From positions 5,806,001-5,870,000 of the forward strand of contig NZ_CP080524.1 of the NCBI RefSeq assembly GCF_024746795.1: 64,000 nt of DNA, given 5' to 3'. Of the stretch, positions 25,476 to 35,222 are shown one piece after another. The notes under the pieces are model-generated. The model had not been told where the DNA came from. It saw nothing but the letters and a program-made list of their open reading frames with translations, and searched no databases. The position numbers and the translations under genes are program-made. The first letter of the stretch is position 1, and every line of letters begins with the position of its first letter. Source of the DNA: Mesorhizobium sp. AR10 (GTDB taxonomy: Bacteria; Pseudomonadota; Alphaproteobacteria; Rhizobiales; Rhizobiaceae).

Positions 25476-26440
25476 GTTTTTCCATCGAAGCCTTGCCATG
25501 CGGCAACCGCCGCGCCGACCGCCTGGCGCGCCGCCGGACCATGGCGGCCCATTGAGACAAAGCCATGGATCTGACCGGACCAGCGGCGCAGCACCACCGG
25601 CACGCCGTCATCTTCCAGACGCCTGGCATAAGCCTCGCCTTCGTCGGCGAGGATGTCGTGACCGGCGATAGCGACAAAGGCCGGTGCTGCGTCGGCAAGG
25701 CTCGCTGCCTTCAACGGCGACACGCGCCAGTCGTCGATATCGCCGGCCTGGCTGACATAGTGATCGCGAAACCAGGCCATGGTTGCCGCGGTGAGCCCAT
25801 AGCCGTCGGCAAAGCGGCGATAGCTGTCCGCAGACTGTGAGGCGTCCGTGTTCGGATAGAACAAGAGCTGCGCCGCCGGCGGGTGCTTTTCGCTGCGCGT
25901 CATCAGGCACAGCACCGCAGCGAGATTGCCGCCGGCACTGTCGCCGGCGACAGCGATCCGCTGCGCGTCGATGCCGAGATCGTCGGCCGCACTTTGCATG
26001 AAGGCAAACGCTGCAAGGCAATCGTTGATGGCGGCCGGGAATTTATGTTCCGGCGCCAGCCGATAGTCGGGAGCGACGACAATGCAGGCCGCCATGTTGG
26101 CAAACCAGCGGCAGATCTCGTCATGGGACTCGAGATTGCCGAGCACCCAGCCGCCGCCATGCAGATAGAGCAGTGCCGGCGCACCGGTCTCAGCCGCCCC
26201 TCGCCCGCGATAGATCCTGAGCGTCAACACACCGCCGGGACCGGCAATGGTGCGCTCACCCAGCGAGGCGACCGGCTCGCGCTCGCCCTGCAGTGTAGGA
26301 AAGCCCGCTACATAGGCCCGGCGCGCCTCTTCGGGTGTGCCGGCTTCGAACGGCCGTGCGGGCGCCTGCCAGTCGAGGTCGAGCACATGCCGGGCTTCCG
26401 GATCGAGCAAGGAGGAAAGCGATATTGTCATGAACGTCAT
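25463..26440 (-). CDS. Alpha/beta hydrolase, hormone-sensitive-lipase/acetyl-esterase type
   Basis: A 325-residue cytoplasmic esterase. The oxyanion motif HGGGW (YLHGGGWVLGNLESHD), nucleophile elbow GDSAGGN, an aspartate in GHDILADEGE and the histidine in SGQIHGF form the expected triad. It follows the Gfo/Idh/MocA gene at 26451-27599 by 10 bases in one transcript, so it may deacylate or open a lactone made by that dehydrogenase. The tail overlaps the end of the LacI gene. An ATG nine bases inside the given start is an alternative. Confidence 0.9.
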   Translation of the reverse strand: MTFMTISLSSLLDPEARHVLDLDWQAPARPFEAGTPEEARRAYVAGFPTLQGEREPVASLGERTIAGPGGVLTLRIYRGRGAAETGAPALLYLHGGGWVLGNLESHDEICRWFANMAACIVVAPDYRLAPEHKFPAAINDCLAAFAFMQSAADDLGIDAQRIAVAGDSAGGNLAAVLCLMTRSEKHPPAAQLLFYPNTDASQSADSYRRFADGYGLTAATMAWFRDHYVSQAGDIDDWRVSPLKAASLADAAPAFVAIAGHDILADEGEAYARRLEDDGVPVVLRRWSGQIHGFVSMGRHGPAARQAVGAAVAAWQGFDGKTQAD

Positions 26441-26450
26441 CCGACCTCAC

Positions 26451-27599
26451 TCAGGCAAGCAGGCTCGTCGCCTCGTCCTCGCCAAGAAGCGGTGGCTGGT
26501 CGACCGTCCCGTTGACGGCGACGGACTCGCGGCTCTCTCCCGAAGCGAGGATCGCCTCCATGATCTCCAGCACATGCAACGCGAGGTCGCCGGACGCGCG
26601 CGGCTTTCTTCCGGTCGTCAGCGCGCGCGACAGATCGGCGACACCGAGCATGCGGTAATTGGCGCGATCAGGCTTGGCGTAAGGCCAGTTGCGCTCACCG
26701 TAGAGTTCGCTCTCGCTGGCGAAATCGATCCAGTCGGCGCCGCGCTCCGAAAATGAGACGTTGCCACCGAACGTGTCGGGATCAGGCAGGCGCAGAGAGC
26801 CTTCCGTGCCATGCAATTCGATCGGGTGGTTGGAATGTTTGAAGACGTCCCAGGAGGCGCCGAAGGTGACGGTGGCGCCCGAGCGGAATTCCAGCAGCGA
26901 CAGGATGTTGGTCGGCGTGCCGACCTTGAAACTGGTGTTCTTGTAGGGACCTTCAGCGGTGATAAGGCGCTCCTCCTGGCCGCGCGTCGCCATCGCCATC
27001 ACGCGCGCCACCGGTCCGAGCAGATTGACGAGCATCGTCAGGTAGTAGGGGCCCATGTCGAAGACCGGGCCGCCGCCGGGCTGATAGTAGAATTGCGGAT
27101 TGGGATGCCAGTGCTCCATGCCGCGTCCCATCATGAAGGCCGTGCCGGTCACCGGCCGTCCAATGGCGCCCTCATCCATCAGGCGGCGCGCCCGCCGTCC
27201 GGCTGCGCCGAGAAAGGTATCCGGAGCCGATCCCAGCAGCAGCCCGCGCTGCGCCGCCTCAGTGACAAGGCGACGGCCATCGCCGGCCGAGGTTGCCAGC
27301 GGCTTTTCGGTGAAGACATGCTTGCCTGCCGAAAGCGCTGAAAACGAAACGTCGAAATGCGCCGCCGGGATGGTCAGGTTGAGGACAAGGTCGATCTCCT
27401 GATCGGCCAGCAGCGCATCGACGCTAACCGCCCGGATGCCGTATTCACGGGCGCGCAAGGCCGCCAGTTCGGTCGAAATGTCCGCGCATGCACGCAGTTC
27501 GACCCCGCCGAAGAGCGCCGCGTTGTGCAGATAAGTCATCGAGATGTTGCCGCATCCGATAACACCGATGCCAAGCTTCGTCTTTGATTTTTCGTGCAT
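26451..27599 (-). CDS. Gfo/Idh/MocA-family NAD(P)-dependent dehydrogenase
   Basis: A 382-residue oxidoreductase; the ATG at 27599 is chosen because it starts just before LGIGVIGCGNISMTYL, although an in-frame start 12 bases earlier exists. EKPLATS marks the conserved dinucleotide-site turn, and the C-terminal domain has HPNPQFYYQPGGGP. This block is shared with the enzyme at 12516-13613, making these the closest pair among the four dehydrogenases in the window. It reads leftward from the duplicated promoter region at 27.68 kb, perhaps under the same LacI control. Confidence 0.9.
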   Translation of the reverse strand: MHEKSKTKLGIGVIGCGNISMTYLHNAALFGGVELRACADISTELAALRAREYGIRAVSVDALLADQEIDLVLNLTIPAAHFDVSFSALSAGKHVFTEKPLATSAGDGRRLVTEAAQRGLLLGSAPDTFLGAAGRRARRLMDEGAIGRPVTGTAFMMGRGMEHWHPNPQFYYQPGGGPVFDMGPYYLTMLVNLLGPVARVMAMATRGQEERLITAEGPYKNTSFKVGTPTNILSLLEFRSGATVTFGASWDVFKHSNHPIELHGTEGSLRLPDPDTFGGNVSFSERGADWIDFASESELYGERNWPYAKPDRANYRMLGVADLSRALTTGRKPRASGDLALHVLEIMEAILASGESRESVAVNGTVDQPPLLGEDEATSLLA

Positions 27600-27678
27600 T
27601 TTCAGTCTCACCTCCCAACGCCATGGTCCCCTGGCTGTACCGTTGCACCAGCAACCGGTCGCGCTCGAAAACCGCTAT

Positions 27679-27747
27679 ACAATATTTTAAATCTTGACGC
27701 GCGTAAAATTTTTATGGAACATGCGGAAATGCTTGGCGCGACATCGG
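27679..27747 (+). repeat. Direct repeat, copy 1: promoter/operator upstream of a leader ORF
   Basis: Aligned by eye with 40950-41016. Over the first 55 bases (27679-27733 against 40950-41004) 48 are identical without gaps, including TCTTGACGCG and AACATGCGGAAATGCT, and both end in ACATCGG. Each copy is followed by GGAGGAG and a short ORF. The copies are 13.27 kb apart in the same orientation. Confidence 0.75.
27694..27707. promoter_or_regulatory. LacI-type palindrome overlapping a TTGACG -35-like box
   Basis: TTGACGC-GCGTAAA is a 14-base palindrome with one mismatched pair. Its left half is a good -35 hexamer, so a bound repressor would block the promoter. Compare 40965-40978. Confidence 0.5.
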
Positions 27748-27772
27748 GAGGCTGCCGGCGCAGGAGGAGAGA

Positions 27773-27877
27773 ATGACTGACATGAAAAAACGGCCGACCG
27801 CCGATACGAAGCCCGTGGATCATGCGCGCATTGGATCTTTCCGTCGCGGTCAGGGACCGAGACGGGTTCAGGCATAG
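27773..27877 (+). CDS. Short leader ORF, possibly a truncated remnant
   Basis: A 34-codon ORF beginning MTDMKKRPTADTK behind GGAGGAG at a good distance. It corresponds in position to the 48-codon ORF after the second promoter copy, which begins MPDTKSGPNR; the shared M-x-D-x-K start is the only clear likeness. Its last ten bases overlap the end of the convergent DeoR gene. It leads into no plus-strand gene, so it is best read as the leftover start of an operon whose body has been replaced. Protein product uncertain. Confidence 0.35.
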   Translation: MTDMKKRPTADTKPVDHARIGSFRRGQGPRRVQA

Positions 27878-28629
27878 ATCACCTTGGCCCCGATCATATC
27901 AAGCTCTCTGCGTATTGGATCGGGCAGGCCATCGTCGGTGATCACCACATCGACGGCCGACAGCGAAAATGCCTTGGAGGTCCCGCTGACGCCCCATTTG
28001 CTCGAATCGGCGAGGAGGACAACGCGCCGGGCCATGCGAACGAGGTTTCGCTTCGTTCGCGCCATGTCTTCGTTCACGTCAACCACATCCAGCGACGAGT
28101 CTATCGCATGCGCTCCAACAAAGACCTGATGCGCTACCAAGCCACCGAGAGCCGTATCGGCATCGGTGATCAGCGTGCTCACCGTGTCGGGATAGACCCG
28201 GCCGCCGATCATATGAACGTCGAGCCCGGGACGATGCATAAGATGCTGCACGATATTCATGGCCGTGGCCGCGACCACGACATTGCTGAGCGGCGGTAAC
28301 TGCATGGCAACCTGCATCAATGTCGAGCCGCCGTCGAAGATGACCGATTGGTTGTCCTCGAACAGGTCTACCGCCGCCCGGGCGATGCGCTTCTTTGCGT
28401 CGAGGTTCGTTTGCATGCGCCGGGCGAACGCGGCCGTAGTCGAATCGGTGGTCCGGGTCACCGCCCCTCCACGGGTCTTGGTCAGTAGTCCCTTGCGGTC
28501 CAGTATCTCGAGGTCGGAGCGCACCGTGACTTCCGACACGCCAAACCCGTCTGACAGGTCCTTCGTGCGAACCTGTCCGCTGCGTTGCACCTCACCCAGG
28601 ATCGATTGGCGTCTCTGCTCCGACAACAT
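27868..28629 (-). CDS. DeoR-family transcriptional regulator
   Basis: A 253-residue regulator. The ATG at 28629 has GGGAGG upstream and starts MLSEQRRQSILGEVQRSGQV, the standard DeoR N-terminus; a longer in-frame start exists at 28746. The helix-turn-helix is in LSDGFGVSEVTVRSDLEIL, and the C-terminal sensor domain has the sugar-phosphate-isomerase-like IFDGGSTLMQVA and VFVGAHAIDSSLDV segments. It is divergent from the aldolase gene at 28792; the effector is probably a phosphorylated intermediate of that module. Confidence 0.92.
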   Translation of the reverse strand: MLSEQRRQSILGEVQRSGQVRTKDLSDGFGVSEVTVRSDLEILDRKGLLTKTRGGAVTRTTDSTTAAFARRMQTNLDAKKRIARAAVDLFEDNQSVIFDGGSTLMQVAMQLPPLSNVVVAATAMNIVQHLMHRPGLDVHMIGGRVYPDTVSTLITDADTALGGLVAHQVFVGAHAIDSSLDVVDVNEDMARTKRNLVRMARRVVLLADSSKWGVSGTSKAFSLSAVDVVITDDGLPDPIRRELDMIGAKVIYA

Positions 28630-28699
28630 TGCCCTGCCCTTGCCTCCCTGCGCCAAGCAACCGCTCTGGCCTCGGCTCACCTTACCAAAAATACGCAAA

Positions 28700-28739
28700 T
28701 TCGAAAGCTTTCGAAAGATTGTATTTCTTTTTTCTTTCG
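28700..28739. promoter_or_regulatory. Probable DeoR operator with CTTTCG repeats
   Basis: TTCGAAAGCTTTCGAA is a perfect 16-base palindrome at 28700-28715, and another CTTTCG lies at 28734-28739. It sits between the divergent DeoR and aldolase genes. Repeated TTTCG units are typical of sites for AgaR/GlpR-like members of the family. Binding is inferred. Confidence 0.55.
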
Positions 28740-28791
28740 GAAACACTAGGTCCAGGATTTTGAAATCAAACGATTGGGGAATTTTGCACTC

Positions 28792-29592
28792 ATGAGCCTA
28801 GGAACCAAGGTGCGTCTTGCGCGCCTCTTCTCGCATCCATCGGGGAAACTTTTCGGCGGCGCGGTCGACCATTTCGTCGGCTATGGCGACGTGCGCAAAG
28901 GTGGCCTTGCCGACCTGCCGGGTGCGCTCGCACGCGTCATGGTGGGCAAACCCGACTACGTCAGCATCCAGCCTGGCACCGCGCGCCATCTGTGGCCGCA
29001 ATATGCGGGCAAAGCTTCCCTGGTGATTCAGGCGGGCTGCTTCACTCCGGACGATCGCATCAGCGAGTTGATCGCAACGCCCGAGGATGCGGTGCGCGCG
29101 GGGGCCGATGCGTTGGCCGTGGCCATTCCGGTGCGCGGCGCGACCGAGGGCAAATACATACGCTGGCTGACCGATTCGGTAAATGCAGCGGCCCGCTACG
29201 GCATGCCTGTGGTGGCGCATATCTACCCTCGCGATTTCACCGACGGAGCAAAGATCGTCTTCACCCCCGACGAGATCGCCTATGCGGCGCGCATCGGCTA
29301 CGAGTCCGGTGTCGACGTGATCAAGATCGGCTACACTGGCGATTTCGAGTCGTTCCGAGAGACCGTCCGGACCTGCCCGGTGCCGGTTGTCATCGCGGGT
29401 GGTCCGAAGACCGATACACTGCTCGGCGCGCTTCAGCAGACGGCGGACGCCATCCGTGCCGGCGCACGCGGTGCCGTGGTAGGCCGCAATCTCTGGGGGC
29501 ATGGCGATCCGGAGAAGGCAGCGCTTGCCTTTCGGGGCGTCATCCATGACGGCCTTTCGGCGCAAGACGCCCTGGCGAAGGCGGGTGCCTGA
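28792..29592 (+). CDS. Class I aldolase of the DhnA/LsrF type
   Basis: A 266-residue barrel enzyme. The ATG at 28792 (MSLGTKVRLARLF) has GGGGA about 12 bases upstream; a TTG at 28774 is possible. The family is recognised from GGAVDHFVGYGD, PDYVSIQPGT, VVAHIYPRDF, the presumed Schiff-base lysine in GVDVIKIGYTGD and VVIAGGPKTDT. DhnA-type enzymes cleave or thiolyse ketose phosphates. With the kinase gene three bases downstream it suggests a phosphorylate-then-cleave route for a ketose delivered by the adjacent importer. The exact sugar is unknown. Confidence 0.88.
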   Translation: MSLGTKVRLARLFSHPSGKLFGGAVDHFVGYGDVRKGGLADLPGALARVMVGKPDYVSIQPGTARHLWPQYAGKASLVIQAGCFTPDDRISELIATPEDAVRAGADALAVAIPVRGATEGKYIRWLTDSVNAAARYGMPVVAHIYPRDFTDGAKIVFTPDEIAYAARIGYESGVDVIKIGYTGDFESFRETVRTCPVPVVIAGGPKTDTLLGALQQTADAIRAGARGAVVGRNLWGHGDPEKAALAFRGVIHDGLSAQDALAKAGA

Positions 29593-29595
29593 ACG

Positions 29596-30546
29596 ATGCC
29601 CACCGTCCCCTCGATCCTCGGCTTCGGCGCTATTGCGATCGACGACATCGTCTACGTCGATCAGCCGTTCTCGGCGGGCAAGGGGAAGGTTCTGCAAAGT
29701 GCCCGCGCTTTCGGGGGAAATGTCGCGACGGCGCTGGCCGCCGTCGCGCGGCTCGGCGGAACCGCCGGGTTCGTCGGATGGCTGGGCAGTGCCGCGGACG
29801 ACGCCGTGCTGCGCGATCTCGTTGCGAGCGGTGTTGAAACTGCATTCGCGCCGCGCCATCCCGACGCGCGCCCGGTGCGCTCGCGGATCACCGTCGACTC
29901 GGACGGGGAACGGTTCATCGCGTATGACGACGATGCGATGCTGGGCACCGCTCCGGACTTTCCGGACGATATCCTCAGCAGCGCGACCGTCCTGATTGTC
30001 GATAGCTACGCGATTCGGTCGCTGGATGTCGTGGCTCGGGCTCGCGATCTCGGCCTTGCGATCCTCGGCGATATTGAATGGAGCGGCGGCCCAGCCACGG
30101 AGCGGCTGATCGCGCTCTGCGACCATCTCATTCTTCCACTCGGCTTTGCGCGGACTGCCACGGGGCGCCGATCGCCCGCCGAGATGCTCGATGCATTGTG
30201 GGTGCCGTCGCGGTCCGCCGTGGTTCTGACCGATGGTGGCAGGGGCGTGTACTATCGCGGGCGTGAAGAGACAGGTCTCTGGCACCTGCCCCCGCACCGG
30301 GTTGTGGTCGTCGACTCGACCGGCGCGGGTGACTGCTTCCATGGCGCCTATGCCCATGCGTTGACGCGCGGGGCCGACACCGCAGGCCGGGTGGCATTCG
30401 CGGCCGCGGCGGCGGCCCTTTCGATAACGGGGCGTGGCGGGCGCGAGGCGCTTCCGACCGACGACCAGGTCACGGAACTCCTGGCATCGACGAACGCGCC
30501 GTCAGCAGTCGAACTGAAAAAAGCGCATGCCGATACTGTAACATAG
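29596..30546 (+). CDS. PfkB-family carbohydrate kinase
   Basis: A 316-residue ribokinase-fold enzyme with the N-terminal glycine pair in SARAFGGNVATALAAVARLG and the C-terminal catalytic signature DSTGAGDCFHGAYAHAL. From memory its layout (SGK/KGK turn, VDSDGERFI, GRGGREALP near the end) is closest to the ketose-kinase branch that includes sulfofructose kinase YihV and ketohexokinase, rather than ribokinase. It follows the aldolase gene closely and would supply that enzyme's phosphorylated substrate. The branch assignment needs a tree. Confidence 0.9.
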   Translation: MPTVPSILGFGAIAIDDIVYVDQPFSAGKGKVLQSARAFGGNVATALAAVARLGGTAGFVGWLGSAADDAVLRDLVASGVETAFAPRHPDARPVRSRITVDSDGERFIAYDDDAMLGTAPDFPDDILSSATVLIVDSYAIRSLDVVARARDLGLAILGDIEWSGGPATERLIALCDHLILPLGFARTATGRRSPAEMLDALWVPSRSAVVLTDGGRGVYYRGREETGLWHLPPHRVVVVDSTGAGDCFHGAYAHALTRGADTAGRVAFAAAAAALSITGRGGREALPTDDQVTELLASTNAPSAVELKKAHADTVT

Positions 30547-30635
30547 GCTGAAACTATCCGAGAAAATATTCGCAAGTGAACATAATCCGAGGATAACTAC
30601 AAGAATCAGTGGCTTATACTTGCGGAGGGAGGAAA

Positions 30636-31781
<1,146 letters not shown>

Positions 31782-31900
31782 ATATCTGCGGCAGACCGCA
31801 GGCGAGAGGGGGCGCCTGCGAAAGATACTGGCAAGAAGGCTTCTGAATAAACCAGACGATCGTCCGCATTGTGCGGTCGATCTTAAAGAAGGAGGAGAAA

Positions 31901-33148
31901 ATGACGTTTCGGATACAACCCGCGATGCTGAAAATAGCCGCGGCCGCATGGTTGCTTGGCGCAACCAGCGCCATGGCGGACACGGCGCTGGAATTCACCC
32001 AATGGTGGGAGCCCGAATTGCCGGCCGGCTCGCTCAGGGCAATCATGAATGACTTCGAGGCTGCAAACCCCGGAATCAAGGTGACGCTGGTCAGCGGCCC
32101 CTATGCGACCACGCGCGACCAGATCTCGGTTGGTGCTGCAACTGGAACGCTTAGCGACGTCGTCGGTCTCGACGGCGCTTGGGTGAACAATCTGAACGCG
32201 CAGAATGCGCTGGCCGACATGAACCCGATGATGGATGCGAGCGGGTTCGATAAGACCCAGGTCGCGGATATCATCAAGGTGGACGGCAAGGCGGTGATGT
32301 TTCCCGTGGCTTCGTTCGTCTATCCGGTCTTCGTGAACATGGACCTCGCCGCCCAGGCCGGCGTAACCAAGCTGCCGTCGACCCGCGCGGAGTTTCTCGA
32401 AGCCGCCAAGAAGATGACCCATGTCGACAAGAACCAGTATGGCTGGGTGCTTCCCTTGTCGCTGCAAACGCCGTCCGGTGTCCAGAACGACCTGATGTCG
32501 TGGGTCTGGGCCTCGGGTCAATCGATGATGGCCGACGGCAAGCCGGCTCTCGAGGGCAAGCCGGTCGTCGATATGCTCACCTTCGTCAAATCGCTGAACG
32601 ACGCCGGCGTCATCTCGCCCGGCATTGCCACCAAGACCGAACAGGAAAAGGTCGAGGAATTCGTCAACAACCGGGTCGGGATGATGATCGACTCGCTCGC
32701 GCATGTGAACCTCATCCGCGAGCGCAATCCCAAGCTGAACTTCGAACTCATCCCGGTCCCGGTCGTGGAGAACTACAACGGCAAGCGCGGCCTTCCCTAC
32801 GCCTCCTGGGGCATCGGCATCTCTGCGGCCTCGAAACATCAGGAGGAAGCCTGGAAGCTCGTCCAATATCTGATGAGTGAAAAGGTGAACGCCAAGCTCG
32901 TGTCGCTTGCAAACGCCTTCCCGGGCAACGTCAACGCCAAGCCCGATTTCGTGACCTCGGACAAGGCTTTCGGCAAGGCTTTCGAAATCTACAAGACCGG
33001 TTATCTCGCCAACGAGTTCACCGGTCTGCCGGTGGCTGAAGACTTGATGACCAAGTTCGACGTGGAAGCCCAGAAGATGCTCGCCGGCGAGCAGTCTCCG
33101 GAACAAGCCGCAGCCAACGCTCAAAAGGGCTGGATGGCGAAATTCTGA
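31901..33148 (+). CDS. Extracellular sugar-binding protein of a CUT1 ABC importer
   Basis: A 415-residue family 1 solute-binding protein. The ATG at 31901 follows AAGGAGGAG and starts a signal peptide ending in ATSAMA; a longer start at 31871 would run through the ribosome site. Core features include FTQWWEPELPAGSLRAIM, FPVASFVYPVFVNMDLAAQA and LPYASWGIGISAASKHQEEA. A strong hairpin 30 bases after the stop probably protects or limits the message, keeping receptor in excess of permeases. Ligand unknown. Confidence 0.93.
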   Translation: MTFRIQPAMLKIAAAAWLLGATSAMADTALEFTQWWEPELPAGSLRAIMNDFEAANPGIKVTLVSGPYATTRDQISVGAATGTLSDVVGLDGAWVNNLNAQNALADMNPMMDASGFDKTQVADIIKVDGKAVMFPVASFVYPVFVNMDLAAQAGVTKLPSTRAEFLEAAKKMTHVDKNQYGWVLPLSLQTPSGVQNDLMSWVWASGQSMMADGKPALEGKPVVDMLTFVKSLNDAGVISPGIATKTEQEKVEEFVNNRVGMMIDSLAHVNLIRERNPKLNFELIPVPVVENYNGKRGLPYASWGIGISAASKHQEEAWKLVQYLMSEKVNAKLVSLANAFPGNVNAKPDFVTSDKAFGKAFEIYKTGYLANEFTGLPVAEDLMTKFDVEAQKMLAGEQSPEQAAANAQKGWMAKF

Positions 33149-33179
33149 GGGGCCTGTTCCCCGTTTGCTATCTTCCACC

Positions 33180-33207
33180 GGGTGGCCTGACTTCGGGCAG
33201 GCCACCC
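33180..33207 (+). terminator. Intra-operon stem-loop after the binding-protein gene
   Basis: GGGTGGCCTG, an 8-base loop and CAGGCCACCC form a perfect 10-bp stem in the 140-base gap between the binding-protein and permease genes. There is no U-run, so it is better read as an mRNA-stabilising or partly terminating element than a full terminator. Confidence 0.6.
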
Positions 33208-33288
33208 GTCAACAACGGATCGGCAATTTGAGATGGACCTGTTTCCGAAGCGCACCTTCCTGTTGAAGGCGTATCCCAAGGGTGGCAC

Positions 33289-34185
33289 ATGACTCGGCAG
33301 AAGCGCTCCCACCATAGACTGAAACGAGCGGTCGCACCCTATCTCTATCTGTCACCCTCGCTCCTCATAATCGGCCTCCTGATGCTGCTGCCGATGGTGA
33401 CGGTGATTGGCTATTCGTTCCAGAACAGCGCGGTGCTGCGTCGCGACCCGTCCTTTGCCGGACTGAAACACTACCAGGCGATCTTTGCCGATCCAGTGTT
33501 CTGGGCCTCGCTGTGGCACACGCTCTACTTCACATGCATGAGTGTCGTCTTCCACATGACCATCGGCATGGTCTTCGCACTCATGCTGAACAGCGACCGC
33601 ATCAATCCGACGCTGCGCAATATTCTGCGCGTGCTCTACATACTGCCTTGGCTGTTCACCGCGGTGATTATCGCCGTTATCTGGCGCCTCCTGCTCGAGC
33701 CGAACGGTGTCGTGAACAGCGTTCTCATGCAGATGGGCATCATCGGTTCGAAGGTCGAGTGGTTTTCCTCGCCCGAGACCGCGCTGCACGCCGTCACCTT
33801 CGCCAATATCTGGGCGGGCTACCCGCTTTTCATGGTCAGCCTGCTCGCAGGCTTGCAGGGGATTCCCAAGGATTTCTACGAGGCCGCCGATATCGACGGG
33901 GCGAAGGCCTACCAGAAGCTGATCTTCATCACCATCCCGCAGCTGATGCCGATCATCATCAGCATCTCGCTGCTCGACTTCATCTGGACCATGCAGGTCT
34001 TTCCATTGATCTGGATAACGACGGGCGGCGGTCCGATCTACTCGACCGAGGTCCTCAGCACCTACACGTATAAGCTGGCGTTTTCGAGCTACAACCTGTC
34101 GCAGGCGTCGGCGAGCGCCGTGGTCATCCTGCTGATCTCTCTCGGCCTGACGCTGTTCTACATCCGCTATCAAAAGGCTCGGTAG
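33289..34185 (+). CDS. MalF-type sugar ABC transporter permease
   Basis: A 298-residue permease with six predicted membrane helices, the first at YLYLSPSLLIIGLLMLLPMV. The EAA loop that contacts the ATPase is YEAADIDGAKAYQKLIFITI. Short N-terminus, no large periplasmic loop. It forms a heterodimer with the protein encoded five bases downstream. Ribosome site AAGGGTGG. Confidence 0.94.
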   Translation: MTRQKRSHHRLKRAVAPYLYLSPSLLIIGLLMLLPMVTVIGYSFQNSAVLRRDPSFAGLKHYQAIFADPVFWASLWHTLYFTCMSVVFHMTIGMVFALMLNSDRINPTLRNILRVLYILPWLFTAVIIAVIWRLLLEPNGVVNSVLMQMGIIGSKVEWFSSPETALHAVTFANIWAGYPLFMVSLLAGLQGIPKDFYEAADIDGAKAYQKLIFITIPQLMPIIISISLLDFIWTMQVFPLIWITTGGGPIYSTEVLSTYTYKLAFSSYNLSQASASAVVILLISLGLTLFYIRYQKAR

Positions 34186-34190
34186 TCACC

Positions 34191-35033
34191 ATGAGTAAAA
34201 GACACACGCCGAAAGACAGGCTGATCACCGTCGCGCTCCATGTCGCGCTTGCCGCAGGGCTCTTTTTCGCGGCCTTCCCGATCTACTGGATGCTGAGCAG
34301 CTCGTTCAAGTCGAATACCGAAATCTTTGCCCTGCCACCAACCGTCCTGCCGAAGGCCTTCACGCTGGAAGCGTATGCGGCCATCCTCGGCGACCCGGTA
34401 AAGCTGCGCTTCTTCTTCAACAGCTACTTCGTGGCCGGAGCGGTGACCGTGCTGACGGTGCTGATCGCCTTGCTGGCGGCCTATGGGTTCAGCCGTTTCA
34501 ATTTCCGCGGCAAGGGCAGCCTCAACACACTCATCATCAGCACGCAGACGATCCCGCCGATCACGCTTTTGATCCCCTTCTTCGGGCTTGTCGTCTCGTA
34601 TGGCATCTTCGACACCTACGTCGCGCTGATCCTGACCTACCTGGTGTTTACGCTGCCCTACGCGATCCTGCTGATGACGGGATATCTGAACACCTTGCCC
34701 CGCGATCTCGATGAAGCGGTGGCTGTCGACGGCGGCACCAGTTGGACCGCACTCTGGCGGGTGATCGTCCCGATTTCACTGCCTGGTATCGTGGCGACGT
34801 CGGTCTACACCTTCCTGTTGTGCTGGAACGAATTTCTCTTTGCGCTGACGCTGACGAAGTCAACGTCCATGCGCACCGTCCCGATCGGCATCCAGCTGTT
34901 GATGGGGCAGCACGCCTTCGAATGGAACCAGATGATGGCGATGAGCGTGCTCGGCTCGCTACCGCTCTTGGTCATCTACCTCGTTGCCCAGAGGTTCTTC
35001 CTCGCCGGCATGACCGCGGGCTCGGTCAAGTAG
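34191..35033 (+). CDS. MalG-type sugar ABC transporter permease
   Basis: A 280-residue permease with six membrane helices and the EAA loop LDEAVAVDGGTSWTALWRVI. The C-terminus RFFLAGMTAGSVK is typical of the family. It closes the complete DeoR-aldolase-kinase-importer module. Directly after it lies the decayed tail of another permease of the same class (35066-35218), so the module's right junction falls at about 35040-35080. Confidence 0.94.
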   Translation: MSKRHTPKDRLITVALHVALAAGLFFAAFPIYWMLSSSFKSNTEIFALPPTVLPKAFTLEAYAAILGDPVKLRFFFNSYFVAGAVTVLTVLIALLAAYGFSRFNFRGKGSLNTLIISTQTIPPITLLIPFFGLVVSYGIFDTYVALILTYLVFTLPYAILLMTGYLNTLPRDLDEAVAVDGGTSWTALWRVIVPISLPGIVATSVYTFLLCWNEFLFALTLTKSTSMRTVPIGIQLLMGQHAFEWNQMMAMSVLGSLPLLVIYLVAQRFFLAGMTAGSVK

Positions 35034-35065
35034 GATGTCCCTCCCGCGAAGAACTGATCGAGTAG

Positions 35066-35218
35066 GCCGCGCATCGAAATCTATGGATTGGACCTTCTCT
35101 GCTGGCAGGCGATATCGCCGCGATCTCGGGCGTCGTCATAGCGCCGCTGATCGTACTCTTGCTGTTCTTCCAGCGCCACATCGTCGAAGGGCCTACGCAA
35201 GGTGGAATCAAGGAATGA
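35066..35218 (+). pseudogene. Remnant: C-terminal tail of a second MalG-type permease
   Basis: The frame ending at the TGA 35216-35218 reads, without a usable start, GVVIAPLIVLLLFFQRHIVE followed by GPTQGGIKE. A last membrane helix, then QRxIVEG and a GGIK-like end, is how MalG-type permeases finish. A stop at 35063-35065 closes the frame upstream, so only about 50 codons survive. It directly precedes the isomerase gene at 35223, as a permease would in an intact sugar operon. I read it as what is left of the importer that once served the 35.2-40.5 kb operon. Confidence 0.7.
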
Positions 35219-35222
35219 AAGG

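Noticed and set aside
31883..33205. 440-codon minus-strand frame
   Set aside because: Exact antisense of the CUT1 binding-protein gene; His/Arg-rich shadow.
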